DNA of 64,000 bases. Source: Vibrio brasiliensis LMG 20546 (GTDB lineage Bacteria > Pseudomonadota > Gammaproteobacteria > Enterobacterales > Vibrionaceae). The notes below the pieces were generated by a model that saw only the letters and a list, made by a program, of their open reading frames with translations, did no database searches and was not told where the DNA came from. The stretch lies in the NCBI RefSeq assembly GCF_000189255.1, contig NZ_AEVS01000009.1, positions 1 to 64,000 of the forward strand, read 5' to 3'. Position numbers and translations under genes: made by a program. Below, one piece after another: positions 46,965-56,024 of this stretch (positions are counted from its first letter, which is position 1; the number at the start of each line of letters is the position of its first letter).

Positions 46965-47493
46965 TATTTATCAGGAATTGAGAGCAACACCAATAGTGCA
47001 CCATCACCACCAAACTCCAGTGGTGCCTGATGAAATGCCATCACATCAGGATGTTGGGCTAGCCATAGTGGCGCTTTTTGCTTCAGGATATGTTTACCAA
47101 TGCCATGTTGAACACAGGCACACGAGATTTCGTTCTTAATGCAGTATGCGATCATCGCGCCAAGTTCGCGCTTCGCTTCCTGCTGTGTCATACCGTGCAT
47201 ATCAAGGAATACGTCCGGTACATAAACCCCGCGACGAAGACGTTTTACTTCGTATTGCGAGACATCATCGCGTGAGTAGCGAGTCGGCCCATCTTCGTTG
47301 AGCAGTGGCACAAATTCGTCAGAGAAGTAAAACTCACTGTCGCTTGCTTCACGGCTACTACGCTTAATTTCTTTTTGCTTAGTATTTTTTTTGGCTGCTG
47401 GACTATGGTATCCTGTGACAACTTTTTTACGCCTTGTACTGCATCCCTAAAAAGGGCGAAGTCATCATCCATATCGGTGTCTTTTTTGCTCAT
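46964..47493 (-). pseudogene. smrB: SmrB endonuclease, out of frame at an A8 tract
   Basis: SmrB is an Smr-domain nuclease that cuts mRNA between collided ribosomes. The N-terminal part from the ATG at 47493 ([20 protein letters not shown]) runs to QQPKK, then shifts frame at eight A residues (minus strand, 47385-47392). The rest is found in the next frame ([19 protein letters not shown], then [18 protein letters not shown] and the Smr domain [31 protein letters not shown]). One more A would give an intact 176-residue protein of normal length. The run forms an in-phase A AAA AAA slippery heptamer, so slippage could still yield full-length protein. A sequencing error is an equal alternative. 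Confidence 0.87.
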
Positions 47494-47556
47494 GGGATTA
47501 TTCATTAATACTTAAAAATGCAATTAGCAGTATTGTAGCGCTTTTCGGAGGCAATT

Positions 47557-48489
47557 TTGGATAAGATTTTTGTAGAAGAAGCGGTTTCAGAACTTCATTC
47601 GCTTCAAGATATGATTCGTTGGACAGTGAGTCGTTTCAACGCCGCTAACCTATTTTATGGTCACGGTACTGACAACGCATGGGATGAAGCAGTACAGCTA
47701 ATCCTACCAACACTGTACCTGCCAATCGATGTGCCTCCGCATGTACTCAATTCGCGTCTGACAACCAGTGAGCGTATGCGTATTGTTGAACGCGTAGTTA
47801 AGCGTATCAATGAACGTACTCCAACTGCGTATCTGACTAATCGCGCCTGGTTCTGTGGTTTAGAGTTTTTCGTCGATGAGCGAGTACTTGTGCCACGCTC
47901 GCCAATTGGTGAGCTGATTCAGGCTGAGTTCCAGCCTTGGCTGGTTGAAGAGCCAACGCGCATTATGGATTTGTGTACTGGTAGTGGTTGTATCGCTATC
48001 GCGTGTGCTCATGCTTTCCCAGAAGCTGAAGTTGACGCTATTGATATTTCGACTGATGCACTGCAAGTGGCTGAGCAAAACGTTCAAGACCACGGTATGG
48101 AGCAACAAGTTTTCCCAATCCGTTCTGATCTGTTCCGTGATTTGCCAAAAGAGAAGTACAACCTGATTGTCTCTAACCCACCTTACGTGGACGAAGAGGA
48201 CATGAACAGCCTGCCAGATGAGTTTACTCATGAGCCAGAGCTAGGCTTGGCTGCAGGTACTGATGGACTGAAACTGGTTCGTCGTATCCTCGCTAACGCG
48301 CCAGACTATTTGACTGATAACGGTATTCTTATCTGTGAAGTAGGTAACTCTATGGTGCATATGATGGAACAGTATCCACATATTCCTTTCACTTGGATTG
48401 AGTTCGAGAATGGTGGCCACGGGGTATTTATGTTGACTCGTGAGCAAATGCTAGCGCACAAAGATGAGTTCTCTATCTACAAGGATTAA
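47557..48489 (+). CDS. prmB: PrmB, ribosomal protein uL3 glutamine methyltransferase
   Basis: PrmB methylates a Gln of ribosomal protein uL3 (L3). The 310-residue protein has SAM motif I as [15 protein letters not shown] and the catalytic [10 protein letters not shown]. It starts with a TTG at 47557 preceded by a strong CGGAGG; there is no better ATG nearby, and the N-terminal sequence is conserved in the family. It is divergent from smrB and ends at a strong terminator. Confidence 0.94.
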   Translation: MDKIFVEEAVSELHSLQDMIRWTVSRFNAANLFYGHGTDNAWDEAVQLILPTLYLPIDVPPHVLNSRLTTSERMRIVERVVKRINERTPTAYLTNRAWFCGLEFFVDERVLVPRSPIGELIQAEFQPWLVEEPTRIMDLCTGSGCIAIACAHAFPEAEVDAIDISTDALQVAEQNVQDHGMEQQVFPIRSDLFRDLPKEKYNLIVSNPPYVDEEDMNSLPDEFTHEPELGLAAGTDGLKLVRRILANAPDYLTDNGILICEVGNSMVHMMEQYPHIPFTWIEFENGGHGVFMLTREQMLAHKDEFSIYKD

Positions 48490-48514
48490 TGGCTAGTCGC
48501 TATTCCAAAGTTCG

Positions 48515-48546
48515 AAAACGCCAGGCCAGTGATGACCTGGCGTTTT
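48515..48546 (+). terminator. Terminator of prmB
   Basis: AAAACGCCAGG / CCTGGCGTTTT (loop of 10) is followed by more T residues. Confidence 0.93.
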
Positions 48547-48666
48547 TTTATGCGTGTAAAATTGCCATTAGGGGTTTACATCAAACCGCAATAAAGCGAC
48601 TATGAATTTACCAATAATTGAAGTGTAAAGCTCTGTATACAGGAGCGAAACAAATTTGAGGAAGTA

Positions 48667-49752
48667 ATGGCAGGAAACAGTATCGGACAACATTTTCGAG
48701 TGACGACATTCGGAGAAAGTCATGGTATCGCACTAGGATGTATTGTCGACGGATGCCCTCCGGGTCTTGAAATCACGGAAGCTGATATTCAAATCGATTT
48801 AGACCGCCGTCGACCTGGCACTTCTCGTTATACCACTGCTCGTCGTGAACCTGACGAGGTAAAAATTTTATCGGGTGTATTTGAAGGTAAAACCACAGGT
48901 ACTTCAATCGGTCTGTTGATCGAAAACACCGACCAGCGTTCAAAAGATTATTCTGAAATTAAGGACAAGTTCCGTCCTGGACACGCTGATTACACCTATC
49001 ACCAGAAATACGGTGTACGTGATTACCGTGGTGGTGGTCGTTCTTCTGCTCGTGAAACGGCTATGCGCGTAGCAGCTGGTTCGATCGCTAAGAAATATTT
49101 GCAACAAGAGTTTGGCGTAGAGATCCGAGCTTACCTGTCGCAGATGGGTGATGTTGCGATTGAGAAAGTAGACTGGGATGAGATCGAAAATAACGCGTTT
49201 TTCTGTCCTGATGTCGACAAAGTAGATGCATTTGACCAGCTTATCCGTGACCTTAAGAAGCAGGGCGACTCAATTGGTGCCAAGCTACAGGTTGTTGCAA
49301 CCAATGTTCCTGTGGGTCTTGGTGAGCCAGTATTTGATCGTCTGGATGCAGATATAGCTCACGCACTAATGAGCATCAACGCGGTTAAGGGTGTTGAGAT
49401 TGGCGATGGTTTTGACGTTGTCAGTCAGAAAGGTAGTCAGCATCGTGATGAACTCACGCCGGATGGTTTTGCTAGTAACCACGCTGGTGGCATTCTGGGT
49501 GGTATCTCAACCGGTCAGGATATTGTCGCCAATATCGCACTTAAGCCTACTTCAAGTATTACGGTTCCGGGTGAAACCATCACTAAGCAGGGTGAACCAA
49601 CTCAGCTTATTACCAAAGGTCGTCATGACCCATGTGTAGGTATTCGCGCTGTGCCAATTGCAGAAGCGATGTTGGCTATCGTGGTACTTGATCATCTGCT
49701 ACGCCATCGTGGTCAGAACCATGGCGTAACAACAGAGACACCGCAAATTTAA
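48667..49752 (+). CDS. aroC: AroC, chorismate synthase
   Basis: AroC converts EPSP to chorismate using reduced FMN as a cofactor. The 361-residue protein has the family signatures [39 protein letters not shown] and [17 protein letters not shown]. The ATG follows GAGGAAGTA. It is bounded by terminators on both sides and so forms a single-gene unit. Confidence 0.97.
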   Translation: MAGNSIGQHFRVTTFGESHGIALGCIVDGCPPGLEITEADIQIDLDRRRPGTSRYTTARREPDEVKILSGVFEGKTTGTSIGLLIENTDQRSKDYSEIKDKFRPGHADYTYHQKYGVRDYRGGGRSSARETAMRVAAGSIAKKYLQQEFGVEIRAYLSQMGDVAIEKVDWDEIENNAFFCPDVDKVDAFDQLIRDLKKQGDSIGAKLQVVATNVPVGLGEPVFDRLDADIAHALMSINAVKGVEIGDGFDVVSQKGSQHRDELTPDGFASNHAGGILGGISTGQDIVANIALKPTSSITVPGETITKQGEPTQLITKGRHDPCVGIRAVPIAEAMLAIVVLDHLLRHRGQNHGVTTETPQI

Positions 49753-49770
49753 GCGAAGCCTCTAAACTCA

Positions 49771-49806
49771 AAAAAAGCCCCGGCCTTTAAGTGTCGGGGC
49801 TTTTTT
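49771..49806 (+). terminator. Terminator of aroC
   Basis: AAAAAAGCCCCG / CGGGGCTTTTTT with a 12-base loop. Confidence 0.92.
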
Positions 49807-49949
49807 TGTTCGTCTGTCGGACTGGTTGAGACTGTTGCACTGTTAAACAGCAATATGAGTGATGTGCCATTTATTGCAATGCTTACATGGGCTTACCAAT
49901 TTTTCACATTGAGTTTGCTACATTGAGCTAAAAAGTGCGGGGGTGGTGT

Positions 49950-50750
49950 GTGGATCTGGCGTCTATCTATTCAGTTGAAACGGATTATATTCAAAATCTG
50001 ATTCGCTATCAGCGAGAAGGGTTTGTCTATGGTGTTTATCAGGGCAAGCTGTTCTCAAGTGTCTTTCAGCCAATTGTTGATAGCGCAGGGCATTTATTTG
50101 CCTTTGAAGGGTTGGTCAGGATCAGTGACGAACAAGGCAGAGTGATTAATCCGGGTGACTACTTTTCGCTGATGGCTCCCGGAGATAGAGCGAGTGTGAT
50201 AAGCACTCTGTTATGTGGGAAACTTCACTCAATAAATCTTGCCCATACTCAGTACCGTGACCGTAAGCTGTTTATCAACGTTGCTCCATCGGTGTTTAGT
50301 TTACTCGCCAATAATCGTCAATCCATAGAACAACTGATCCACCGTTTACGCTGCCTTCGACTGGTCAGCTCCCAGATTGTTTATGAAATCACTGAATTTG
50401 AAGAGGCGGATTTGGCCGGTATTGTTAAGGGGAAAGAGGAGTTATACAAGTACGGCATTGTCACCGCTTTGGATGACTATGGAACCTGTTACTCGACCAG
50501 AGAGCGTGCGCTCAAGATTCGGGCACCCTATTTAAAAATCGATCGCAGTCATATTGGTAACGCTGGCTTTGTCGCCGAAGCAGTCAGTTTAGCTCGGACT
50601 ATTGATGCCAAGACCATTGCGGAGGGGGTTGAAACTCGTCAGGAGTTTGAGATGTGTCGTGAGCTGGGAGTGGATTACTTTCAAGGCTACTGGCTAGCGA
50701 AACCACTTGAGAGCCACAGGTTGGCAAGCTACCAACCTGTCGCCCTCTAA
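49950..50750 (+). CDS. EAL-domain protein (c-di-GMP phosphodiesterase candidate)
   Basis: This 266-residue stand-alone EAL domain has no signal or membrane segment. The signature is EGL in FAFEGLVRI in place of EAL, with the metal-binding Glu kept. The other key positions are present: Asn in FINVAP, Glu in VYEITEFEE, the Asp pair in LDDYG, Lys in LKIDRS and Glu in IAEGVET. Activity is therefore plausible. The GTG at 49950 is preferred because GGGGG lies seven bases upstream; a GTG at 49935 is the other choice. It stands alone after aroC. Confidence 0.85.
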   Translation: MDLASIYSVETDYIQNLIRYQREGFVYGVYQGKLFSSVFQPIVDSAGHLFAFEGLVRISDEQGRVINPGDYFSLMAPGDRASVISTLLCGKLHSINLAHTQYRDRKLFINVAPSVFSLLANNRQSIEQLIHRLRCLRLVSSQIVYEITEFEEADLAGIVKGKEELYKYGIVTALDDYGTCYSTRERALKIRAPYLKIDRSHIGNAGFVAEAVSLARTIDAKTIAEGVETRQEFEMCRELGVDYFQGYWLAKPLESHRLASYQPVAL

Positions 50751-50765
50751 TTATCTTGCGCGTGT

Positions 50766-51389
50766 TTAGTGCAGTGAGCCTTCGGCTTCCAGGTTGAAAG
50801 AAGGCAGGCGCCATTTGAAGCGTACTGCTGCCATACGCAATAGGTAACCAAAAATCAGGGTAGAAATAGTCGCGGTAACATCGTTGACGCCCAGCTCTAA
50901 TAAACCCAAGTACAAGCCAGAAGCTATTAGTGCCACTGATGCGTACAGCTCTTCATGAAGCACAAGCGGAGTCTGGCGACAGATCAAATCCCGAAGCAGA
51001 CCACCAAACACGCCAGTAACTAACGCGGAAACCATGCAAATCAATGCGTGATGACCCATACCCATCGCGACTTTAGTACCGATGATGCTAAATACAATCA
51101 GACCTAGTGCGTCCAAACGGATAAACAGTCCTTTGAGCTTAATCACCCACTTCGCAAGGCCAGTAGTCAAAACGCCAGCGATACAGGTAATTGCAAGAAA
51201 CTCAGGATTCTTGACCCAACCTAGCGGGTAATGGCCAAGTAAAATATCGCGCACAGTGCCACCACCGATCGCCGTTGCACTGGCAACCAGCATTACTCCA
51301 AACCAGTCCATTTTTCGTCGACCTGCACTAAGTGCACCAGTCATTGCTTCCGCTGTGATACCAATAATATATAAAACACTGAGCAGCAT
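50766..51389 (-). CDS. TRIC-family cation channel (UPF0126)
   Basis: This 207-residue protein has seven membrane helices and the two internal repeats of the family, each with a glycine-rich turn followed by RD (ATAIGGGTVRDILLG; VTGVFGGLLRDLICR). Bacterial TRIC homologues form trimeric potassium-permeable channels. It converges with the EAL gene and has no clear operon partner. Confidence 0.88.
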   Translation of the reverse strand: MLLSVLYIIGITAEAMTGALSAGRRKMDWFGVMLVASATAIGGGTVRDILLGHYPLGWVKNPEFLAITCIAGVLTTGLAKWVIKLKGLFIRLDALGLIVFSIIGTKVAMGMGHHALICMVSALVTGVFGGLLRDLICRQTPLVLHEELYASVALIASGLYLGLLELGVNDVTATISTLIFGYLLRMAAVRFKWRLPSFNLEAEGSLH

Positions 51390-51610
51390 GATGAATTCTC
51401 AATAAATGGCCGTGATAGCGCGGCAAAGTCTATAAAATTTTAAGGCGTGAGTGTAGTTGGAAATGTGATCTATGACGAATGAGATTTTATGAATACGAAA
51501 ACGTTTTTCAGATAACTATTTCTAATATCACTGCATAAAGTAAGGATTTGCATTTGTTTGTAAAAGTGAGAGAATGCTGGCCGCGATATTTTAAGCCAGT
51601 TAATCAAGCG

Positions 51611-52141
51611 ATGAGCCACGAGTACCAAGACTTAATCAAGATTTTCAACGACACATTTTCTACCTCTTACAACACTCAGCTTGAGCTGGGTGGCGATGAG
51701 CCTATCTACCTGCCAGCTGACAGCGAATTCTCATATCATCGCATTATTTTTGCTCGTGGTTTTTATGCTTCAGGTATGCACGAAATTGCTCACTGGTGCG
51801 TAGCAGGTCCAGAGCGTCGTCTGTTGGAAGATTTTGGTTATTGGTATGAACCAGATGGTCGTACTGAAGCCGTTCAAGCTGAATTTGAGAAAGTGGAAAT
51901 TCGTCCGCAAGCCTATGAGTGGATCCTATCGGCGAGTGCCGGATTCCCATTTACCGTAAGCTGCGACAACCTTAATGGCAGTTTTGAACCCGATCGTTTG
52001 GCATTTATGGCTAAAGTACATGCGGAAGTAATGTCAATCTTACAGGTTGGTTTACCGCTAAGAGTGCAAATGTTGTCAGATGCATTGCGTGAGTTCTACC
52101 ACGTCGCTGAACTCACGCCTGCCCATTTTGAAGTGAAGTAA
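51611..52141 (+). CDS. epmC: EpmC (YfcM), elongation factor P hydroxylase
   Basis: EpmC hydroxylates the beta-lysylated Lys of elongation factor P. The 176-residue protein contains the metal-binding HEIAHW and the highly conserved DEPIYLPADSEFSYHRIIFARGFYASGMHE region (about residues 30-60) and SCDNLNGSFEPDR. The ATG at 51611 matches family starts; the upstream in-frame TTG at 51548 would add 21 unconserved residues. The Shine-Dalgarno is weak. Confidence 0.92.
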   Translation: MSHEYQDLIKIFNDTFSTSYNTQLELGGDEPIYLPADSEFSYHRIIFARGFYASGMHEIAHWCVAGPERRLLEDFGYWYEPDGRTEAVQAEFEKVEIRPQAYEWILSASAGFPFTVSCDNLNGSFEPDRLAFMAKVHAEVMSILQVGLPLRVQMLSDALREFYHVAELTPAHFEVK

Positions 52142-52148
52142 TGAAACG

Positions 52149-52628
52149 TTATTGAATCAACCAGCTACTCTGTTTTTGACCGTCATGGTCGAATGTGTAG
52201 ACCAAAGGTGTCTGGTCTGGTTCCATTACCCATACTACCGCTATCAGCGACTCGCAGTGGTTAACGACTCTCAAGTCGAACTCCGCGAGTCCATCTTCAA
52301 GAGATGATTTCACTAAGCAGTTGTCATAATCGACCTGGTTAGGATCACCCTGAGCTTCTGCATTATCACAGATCGAGATATAAGCATCTTTGCCAGCTAA
52401 TTGGTTTAAAACAACGTCGACATCGACTTGGTAGACCGATTCAAGACTATTGTCATAGCTAATGCTTAAGTCCGTGATGCTTTGCGTCTGTGCGCTAGCT
52501 GCAGTAAAACTCGCGCTACCTCCGCTTGAAGCACCTTCGTCACCACCACCTCCGCCGCCACAACCTGTCATCAGAGTCATACTAGCGAGAATCGAACTGA
52601 AAAGAGGCATTGTTGATTTAATATTCAT
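52149..52628 (-). CDS. Small lipoprotein paired with the LruC-domain gene
   Basis: This 159-residue protein has a lipoprotein signal (LASMTLMTGC) followed by a Gly/Ser-rich linker (GGGGGGDEGASSGGSAS) and a small globular domain with four Cys residues. I do not recognise a named family. It starts 14 bases after the LruC-domain gene with GAGG upstream, so the two are co-translated. The mature protein is predicted to be anchored in the outer membrane and could help display or retain the LruC protein; this is inference. Confidence 0.78.
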   Translation of the reverse strand: MNIKSTMPLFSSILASMTLMTGCGGGGGGDEGASSGGSASFTAASAQTQSITDLSISYDNSLESVYQVDVDVVLNQLAGKDAYISICDNAEAQGDPNQVDYDNCLVKSSLEDGLAEFDLRVVNHCESLIAVVWVMEPDQTPLVYTFDHDGQKQSSWLIQ

Positions 52629-52641
52629 GGTCATTTCCTCA

Positions 52642-54870
52642 CTAGTCGATGTAGATTTTGTTGTTGTTAGCTTCCATGTACCAGAGCGTCTCGGTTTGCC
52701 CTTGTGAATCCTGCGAGAAGTCGCCGAATTTTGGGTAAGCTTCGAGAATGGTCACCTGTTCAAGTGGATGCTGCCAGTTTAATGGGATTTCAATTGCCCA
52801 TGGCAGACCATTGGTGGTGTGGTAGTGAGTATTACCACTGGCGGCGTCATCACCTAAGCTAAGATAACGACTGTCAAACTTAGCGGTCGGTGGGTTGTTT
52901 TTAAGGTGTATCTCAAGCCCGCGTCCTGGATAACCACCGGTAAGCTCGTAACCAATATCGCCATAGTAGTGGCCCGGTGCGGCAAAGATGAATGGGTCGT
53001 ACGGGAAGTCAGGCATTACACTTGTAGCCGGAGCGTTGGCGAACGAGAAGTGCAGTGTCCAGCTAGGGCGATAAGAGGTACCACAGTTAATCTGAGTACG
53101 GAACATGGTGCAGTTTTCCGCCTCACCTGCTTCAGTAATATCCCATAAGTCTTCTTGGATGATAAATACAGCATCTGTGGTGCCTTCTTCCAACACCGTT
53201 GTTGCTTGGGTTTCACCATTGACGGTAAGAACTATCGAGTCCTGTTTGATGTCCTCGCGAGCGATATCCTGTAAGCGAATAGCAAAGCCCGAGTGGTTAT
53301 CACCGCCAAGAGCCGCAATTTGGCCTTCGATTTTGAGACGGATGACCTGGCTATCAAGATGATACTCAGTGTATTTCACATTCATCAACACATCGTTCAT
53401 ATCGTAGTCACCCTGGATTGGGTACTGATCTTCATAGGCGAACGTCGTGTATGCGCCGCCGATAGGGTAAGCTTCAGTTGTTACACCGCTCTCAGTAATC
53501 TCGATGGCATAGTCTTCGACTTCACCTTCTGGTACACCCCCTGTAGGACCAATTCCTGATGTGTTACTGATGCGGAATCTGGACCAGCTGTCACCGCTGA
53601 CGGCCCATGTTGGAACGTCAAAGAATACCGATTGAGTGCCGTCACTGACTGATAGATCAGAAATGATTATTTCGTCGGCTTCAAAGGTGCCGTCTCGGTC
53701 GAAGTCCATCCACGCGTTAAGCACACTGTCGGCAGTTGCGCCGTTAACCGTTACCTGAACCATAGAGGTGTCACCAACCTGAATTGGAACTGGGAACTCG
53801 ATGCCATCATCATCATTAACATTGTCAGAAGTATCGTCACTATATGGCGGAGGGTTACCTTCAGTTTCGCCATCAACAATATCGCCCAATCTTAAGCTAG
53901 ACGTATCTTCAAGTGCGCCAATACCGTGTCGCGCACCGGACTGGTCATAAGTAGTCTGATAGCTATCCGGAGCATCACCAAAGTCGGTCAGCGGTGCCGC
54001 TTCAACAGGAGCGGAGGCACAACGAGCACCATCGTTCGAATTGCTTGAAGGACCGTATGCGGTGAGTATTGCGCTTGGCTGCCACGATGCATAATCTGAA
54101 GTGCCCGGTGTATGAGGGTTGGTTAGGGTTACTTTAAAGATGAAACCATTACTGTTGTTGCTGGCGTATAGATAGCCATCAACATCAAAATATATTGCAC
54201 CAAAGACAAAGTTAAAGCCTAGCTCTGCCTCGCTTAACACCTGATTCATTCGAGTCGCGCTACCCGCAACCACATCTATCTGCCAAAGGTAGCCATCAGC
54301 ATCAAGGCTGTAAGCAAGGTTATTGCTCTCATCTGGGTGGAAGGCAAAATCGTGAATATTTGGTTTTGAAAATTGGGCAGGGGCAGCGACCTGTGTCATT
54401 TCCAATGTGTCTAGATCGATGCGAAATAAGCCATTACCGGGACGGTAGCCATACCAGGCATTCTCAGTTAGTGAAACATCACCAACATAAAACCTGGTAG
54501 GAGCCCCACTCGCTAATGTGATGTCTAATCTGGTGATATCGAAGTTAGCGTCAATTCGCGAAAGAGTGCCGCTTTGACCGTCAACGCCATAATCCCAGCC
54601 ATAAATGAATCGGTCATGTTCACTGAAGCCAATACCGTTGATTTTGGCTGACCCAAGCGTTGAAGGCATAACTCGGTAGCTACCTAAGTCGATGTTTACA
54701 CCAAAGGCAATTGGTGTCCCTGTAGGGTTTTGAATTAAGAAAGCCTCGGTCGGACATTCACCAAAACTGACATCACCGGCATGTGCGAGAGTTGAGTAAT
54801 ACGCGCCATAGGTACAACATGCTGACAGTAGTAGGAAGCTCTGATTTATACGTTTTAGTTTCATTGTCAT
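52642..54870 (-). CDS. Secreted LruC-domain protein with GEVED domain
   Basis: This 742-residue protein has a signal peptide ending near LAHAG. Residues about 35-290 are rich in beta-strand repeats and resemble a propeller (GIGFSEHDRFIYGWDYG; DSLDADGYLWQID-like units). Residues about 300-450 contain a DFGDAPDSYQT start and end in the motif GEVEDYAIEI, a GEVED domain. Residues about 465-740 form the LruC/DUF4842 domain (FAYEDQYPIQGDYDMNDVLMNVKY; NNPPTAKFDSRYL). It is an exported, probably surface-associated protein of unknown function. It has its own divergent promoter region with yfcL and is followed by the small lipoprotein gene. Its acidic, Asp/Asn-rich loops suggest calcium binding. Confidence 0.82.
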   Translation of the reverse strand: MTMKLKRINQSFLLLSACCTYGAYYSTLAHAGDVSFGECPTEAFLIQNPTGTPIAFGVNIDLGSYRVMPSTLGSAKINGIGFSEHDRFIYGWDYGVDGQSGTLSRIDANFDITRLDITLASGAPTRFYVGDVSLTENAWYGYRPGNGLFRIDLDTLEMTQVAAPAQFSKPNIHDFAFHPDESNNLAYSLDADGYLWQIDVVAGSATRMNQVLSEAELGFNFVFGAIYFDVDGYLYASNNSNGFIFKVTLTNPHTPGTSDYASWQPSAILTAYGPSSNSNDGARCASAPVEAAPLTDFGDAPDSYQTTYDQSGARHGIGALEDTSSLRLGDIVDGETEGNPPPYSDDTSDNVNDDDGIEFPVPIQVGDTSMVQVTVNGATADSVLNAWMDFDRDGTFEADEIIISDLSVSDGTQSVFFDVPTWAVSGDSWSRFRISNTSGIGPTGGVPEGEVEDYAIEITESGVTTEAYPIGGAYTTFAYEDQYPIQGDYDMNDVLMNVKYTEYHLDSQVIRLKIEGQIAALGGDNHSGFAIRLQDIAREDIKQDSIVLTVNGETQATTVLEEGTTDAVFIIQEDLWDITEAGEAENCTMFRTQINCGTSYRPSWTLHFSFANAPATSVMPDFPYDPFIFAAPGHYYGDIGYELTGGYPGRGLEIHLKNNPPTAKFDSRYLSLGDDAASGNTHYHTTNGLPWAIEIPLNWQHPLEQVTILEAYPKFGDFSQDSQGQTETLWYMEANNNKIYID

Positions 54871-55019
54871 TCCCTGTTTTTATCGAGCGATATAAGGGAA
54901 ATAGCATTGTCCATGCCACACTATCAGCCCTTGCTGTATATAGGGTTTGCGTTGAAATTCTCAATGTGAGAAGCTTGGCGCTCTTTTTGAGAAGCAAACT
55001 GATTGGGCGATATCGCAAA

Positions 55020-55283
55020 ATGATTATTGAATTTGAAGAGCAGCTACTAGAGCTAATTGATGCACGTATTTCGACGGCATCAGATGATGAGTTATTTGCT
55101 GGTGGTTATCTGCGTGGTCATATCTCGCTTTCTGCCGCTTCATGCGAAGAAGATGGCATTAATGATGTAGAAACGCTTAAGAATCGTATTCAGGAGAGCT
55201 TAGATGCGGCGCGCTCTGAACTTACTCCAGCGGATCGTACTATTGTCAATGACTTGTGGTTGGAACTGGTTAACAACGCTTAA
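55020..55283 (+). CDS. yfcL: YfcL family protein
   Basis: This 87-residue acidic protein matches YfcL (FEEQLLELIDARISTASDDELFAGGYLRGH, first 35 residues). The ATG at 55020 is the family start; the open frame extends upstream through the promoter region but is not conserved. Function is unknown. In enterics it also neighbours epmC and mnmC; here the LruC cassette sits between epmC and yfcL. Confidence 0.88.
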   Translation: MIIEFEEQLLELIDARISTASDDELFAGGYLRGHISLSAASCEEDGINDVETLKNRIQESLDAARSELTPADRTIVNDLWLELVNNA

Positions 55284-55318
55284 ACTAACCAAACAAAACC
55301 AATAGAAATAGATACGAT

Positions 55319-55351
55319 AAGGGGTTGTTCGAATTTTTCGAACAACCCCTT
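55319..55351 (+). terminator. Terminator of yfcL
   Basis: A 15-bp perfect stem (AAGGGGTTGTTCGAA / TTCGAACAACCCCTT) with a 3-base loop is followed by TATATTTTT. Confidence 0.92.
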
Positions 55352-55431
55352 TATATTTTTGCGCTTGTTGGTGAGGAGCTGGCTAGATATTCTTGTACCC
55401 ACATCGAGAGAGACAAAACAGGATAGTAGTT

Positions 55432-55956
55432 ATGAGAATCGTAGCATTTGGCGCATCAAACAGTTCAACATCAATCAACAAAGCTTTAGCAACCTACGCT
55501 GCTTCACAAGTGGAAGGTGCGCAGGTACAAGTTCTGGACATCAACGACTATTCAGTGCCGATGTTTAGTGAAGATAAAGAAAAAGAAATTGGCCAGGCTG
55601 AAGGCGCGCAACAGTTTTTAGCTGACCTTGCCGAAGCAGACGCAATTGTTGTGTCTTATGCAGAGCACAATGGTTACTACCCTGCGGCATACAAAAACCT
55701 ATTTGACTGGGCAAGCCGTATTAATCGCAGCGTTTTCCAGGACAAACCAGTGGTTTACCTGGCAACTTCTCCAGGTCCGGGTGGGGCTCAAACGGTATTG
55801 GCTGCGGCGACTGCTTCAGCACCTTACTTCGGCGCGGATGTCAAAGCTTCAGTATCAGTACCAAGCTTCTATGACAACTTTGACTTTGAGACAGCAGCGG
55901 TCACTAACCAAGAAATTGCTGATGAAATCAAAGCGGCAGTTGCTAAGCTGGCTTAA
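55432..55956 (+). CDS. NADPH-dependent FMN reductase family protein
   Basis: This 174-residue flavodoxin-fold protein has the phosphate-binding loop FGASNSSTSINKALA and the family motif YAEHNGYYPAAYKNLFDW (the SPEYN/G-type loop), then LATSPGPGGAQ. It reduces flavins or quinones with NAD(P)H in the cytoplasm. The ATG at 55432 is used, since upstream residues are not conserved. It is bounded by terminators on both sides. Confidence 0.9.
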   Translation: MRIVAFGASNSSTSINKALATYAASQVEGAQVQVLDINDYSVPMFSEDKEKEIGQAEGAQQFLADLAEADAIVVSYAEHNGYYPAAYKNLFDWASRINRSVFQDKPVVYLATSPGPGGAQTVLAAATASAPYFGADVKASVSVPSFYDNFDFETAAVTNQEIADEIKAAVAKLA

Positions 55957-55978
55957 TTAAATCCAGGTATCGCGAATA

Positions 55979-56009
55979 AAAAAACGCAGTGAGTAACACT
56001 GCGTTTTTT
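55979..56009. terminator. Bidirectional terminator between FMN reductase gene and mnmC
   Basis: A 13-bp stem (AAAAAACGCAGTG / CACTGCGTTTTTT, loop of 5) has T tracts on both sides between convergent genes. Confidence 0.94.
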
Positions 56010-56024
56010 GTTTTTGAGCGCGAG

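Noticed and set aside
54783-55019. Extended N-terminus of YfcL
   Set aside because: It runs through the divergent promoter region and the LruC signal peptide on the other strand, and family members start at the ATG at 55020.
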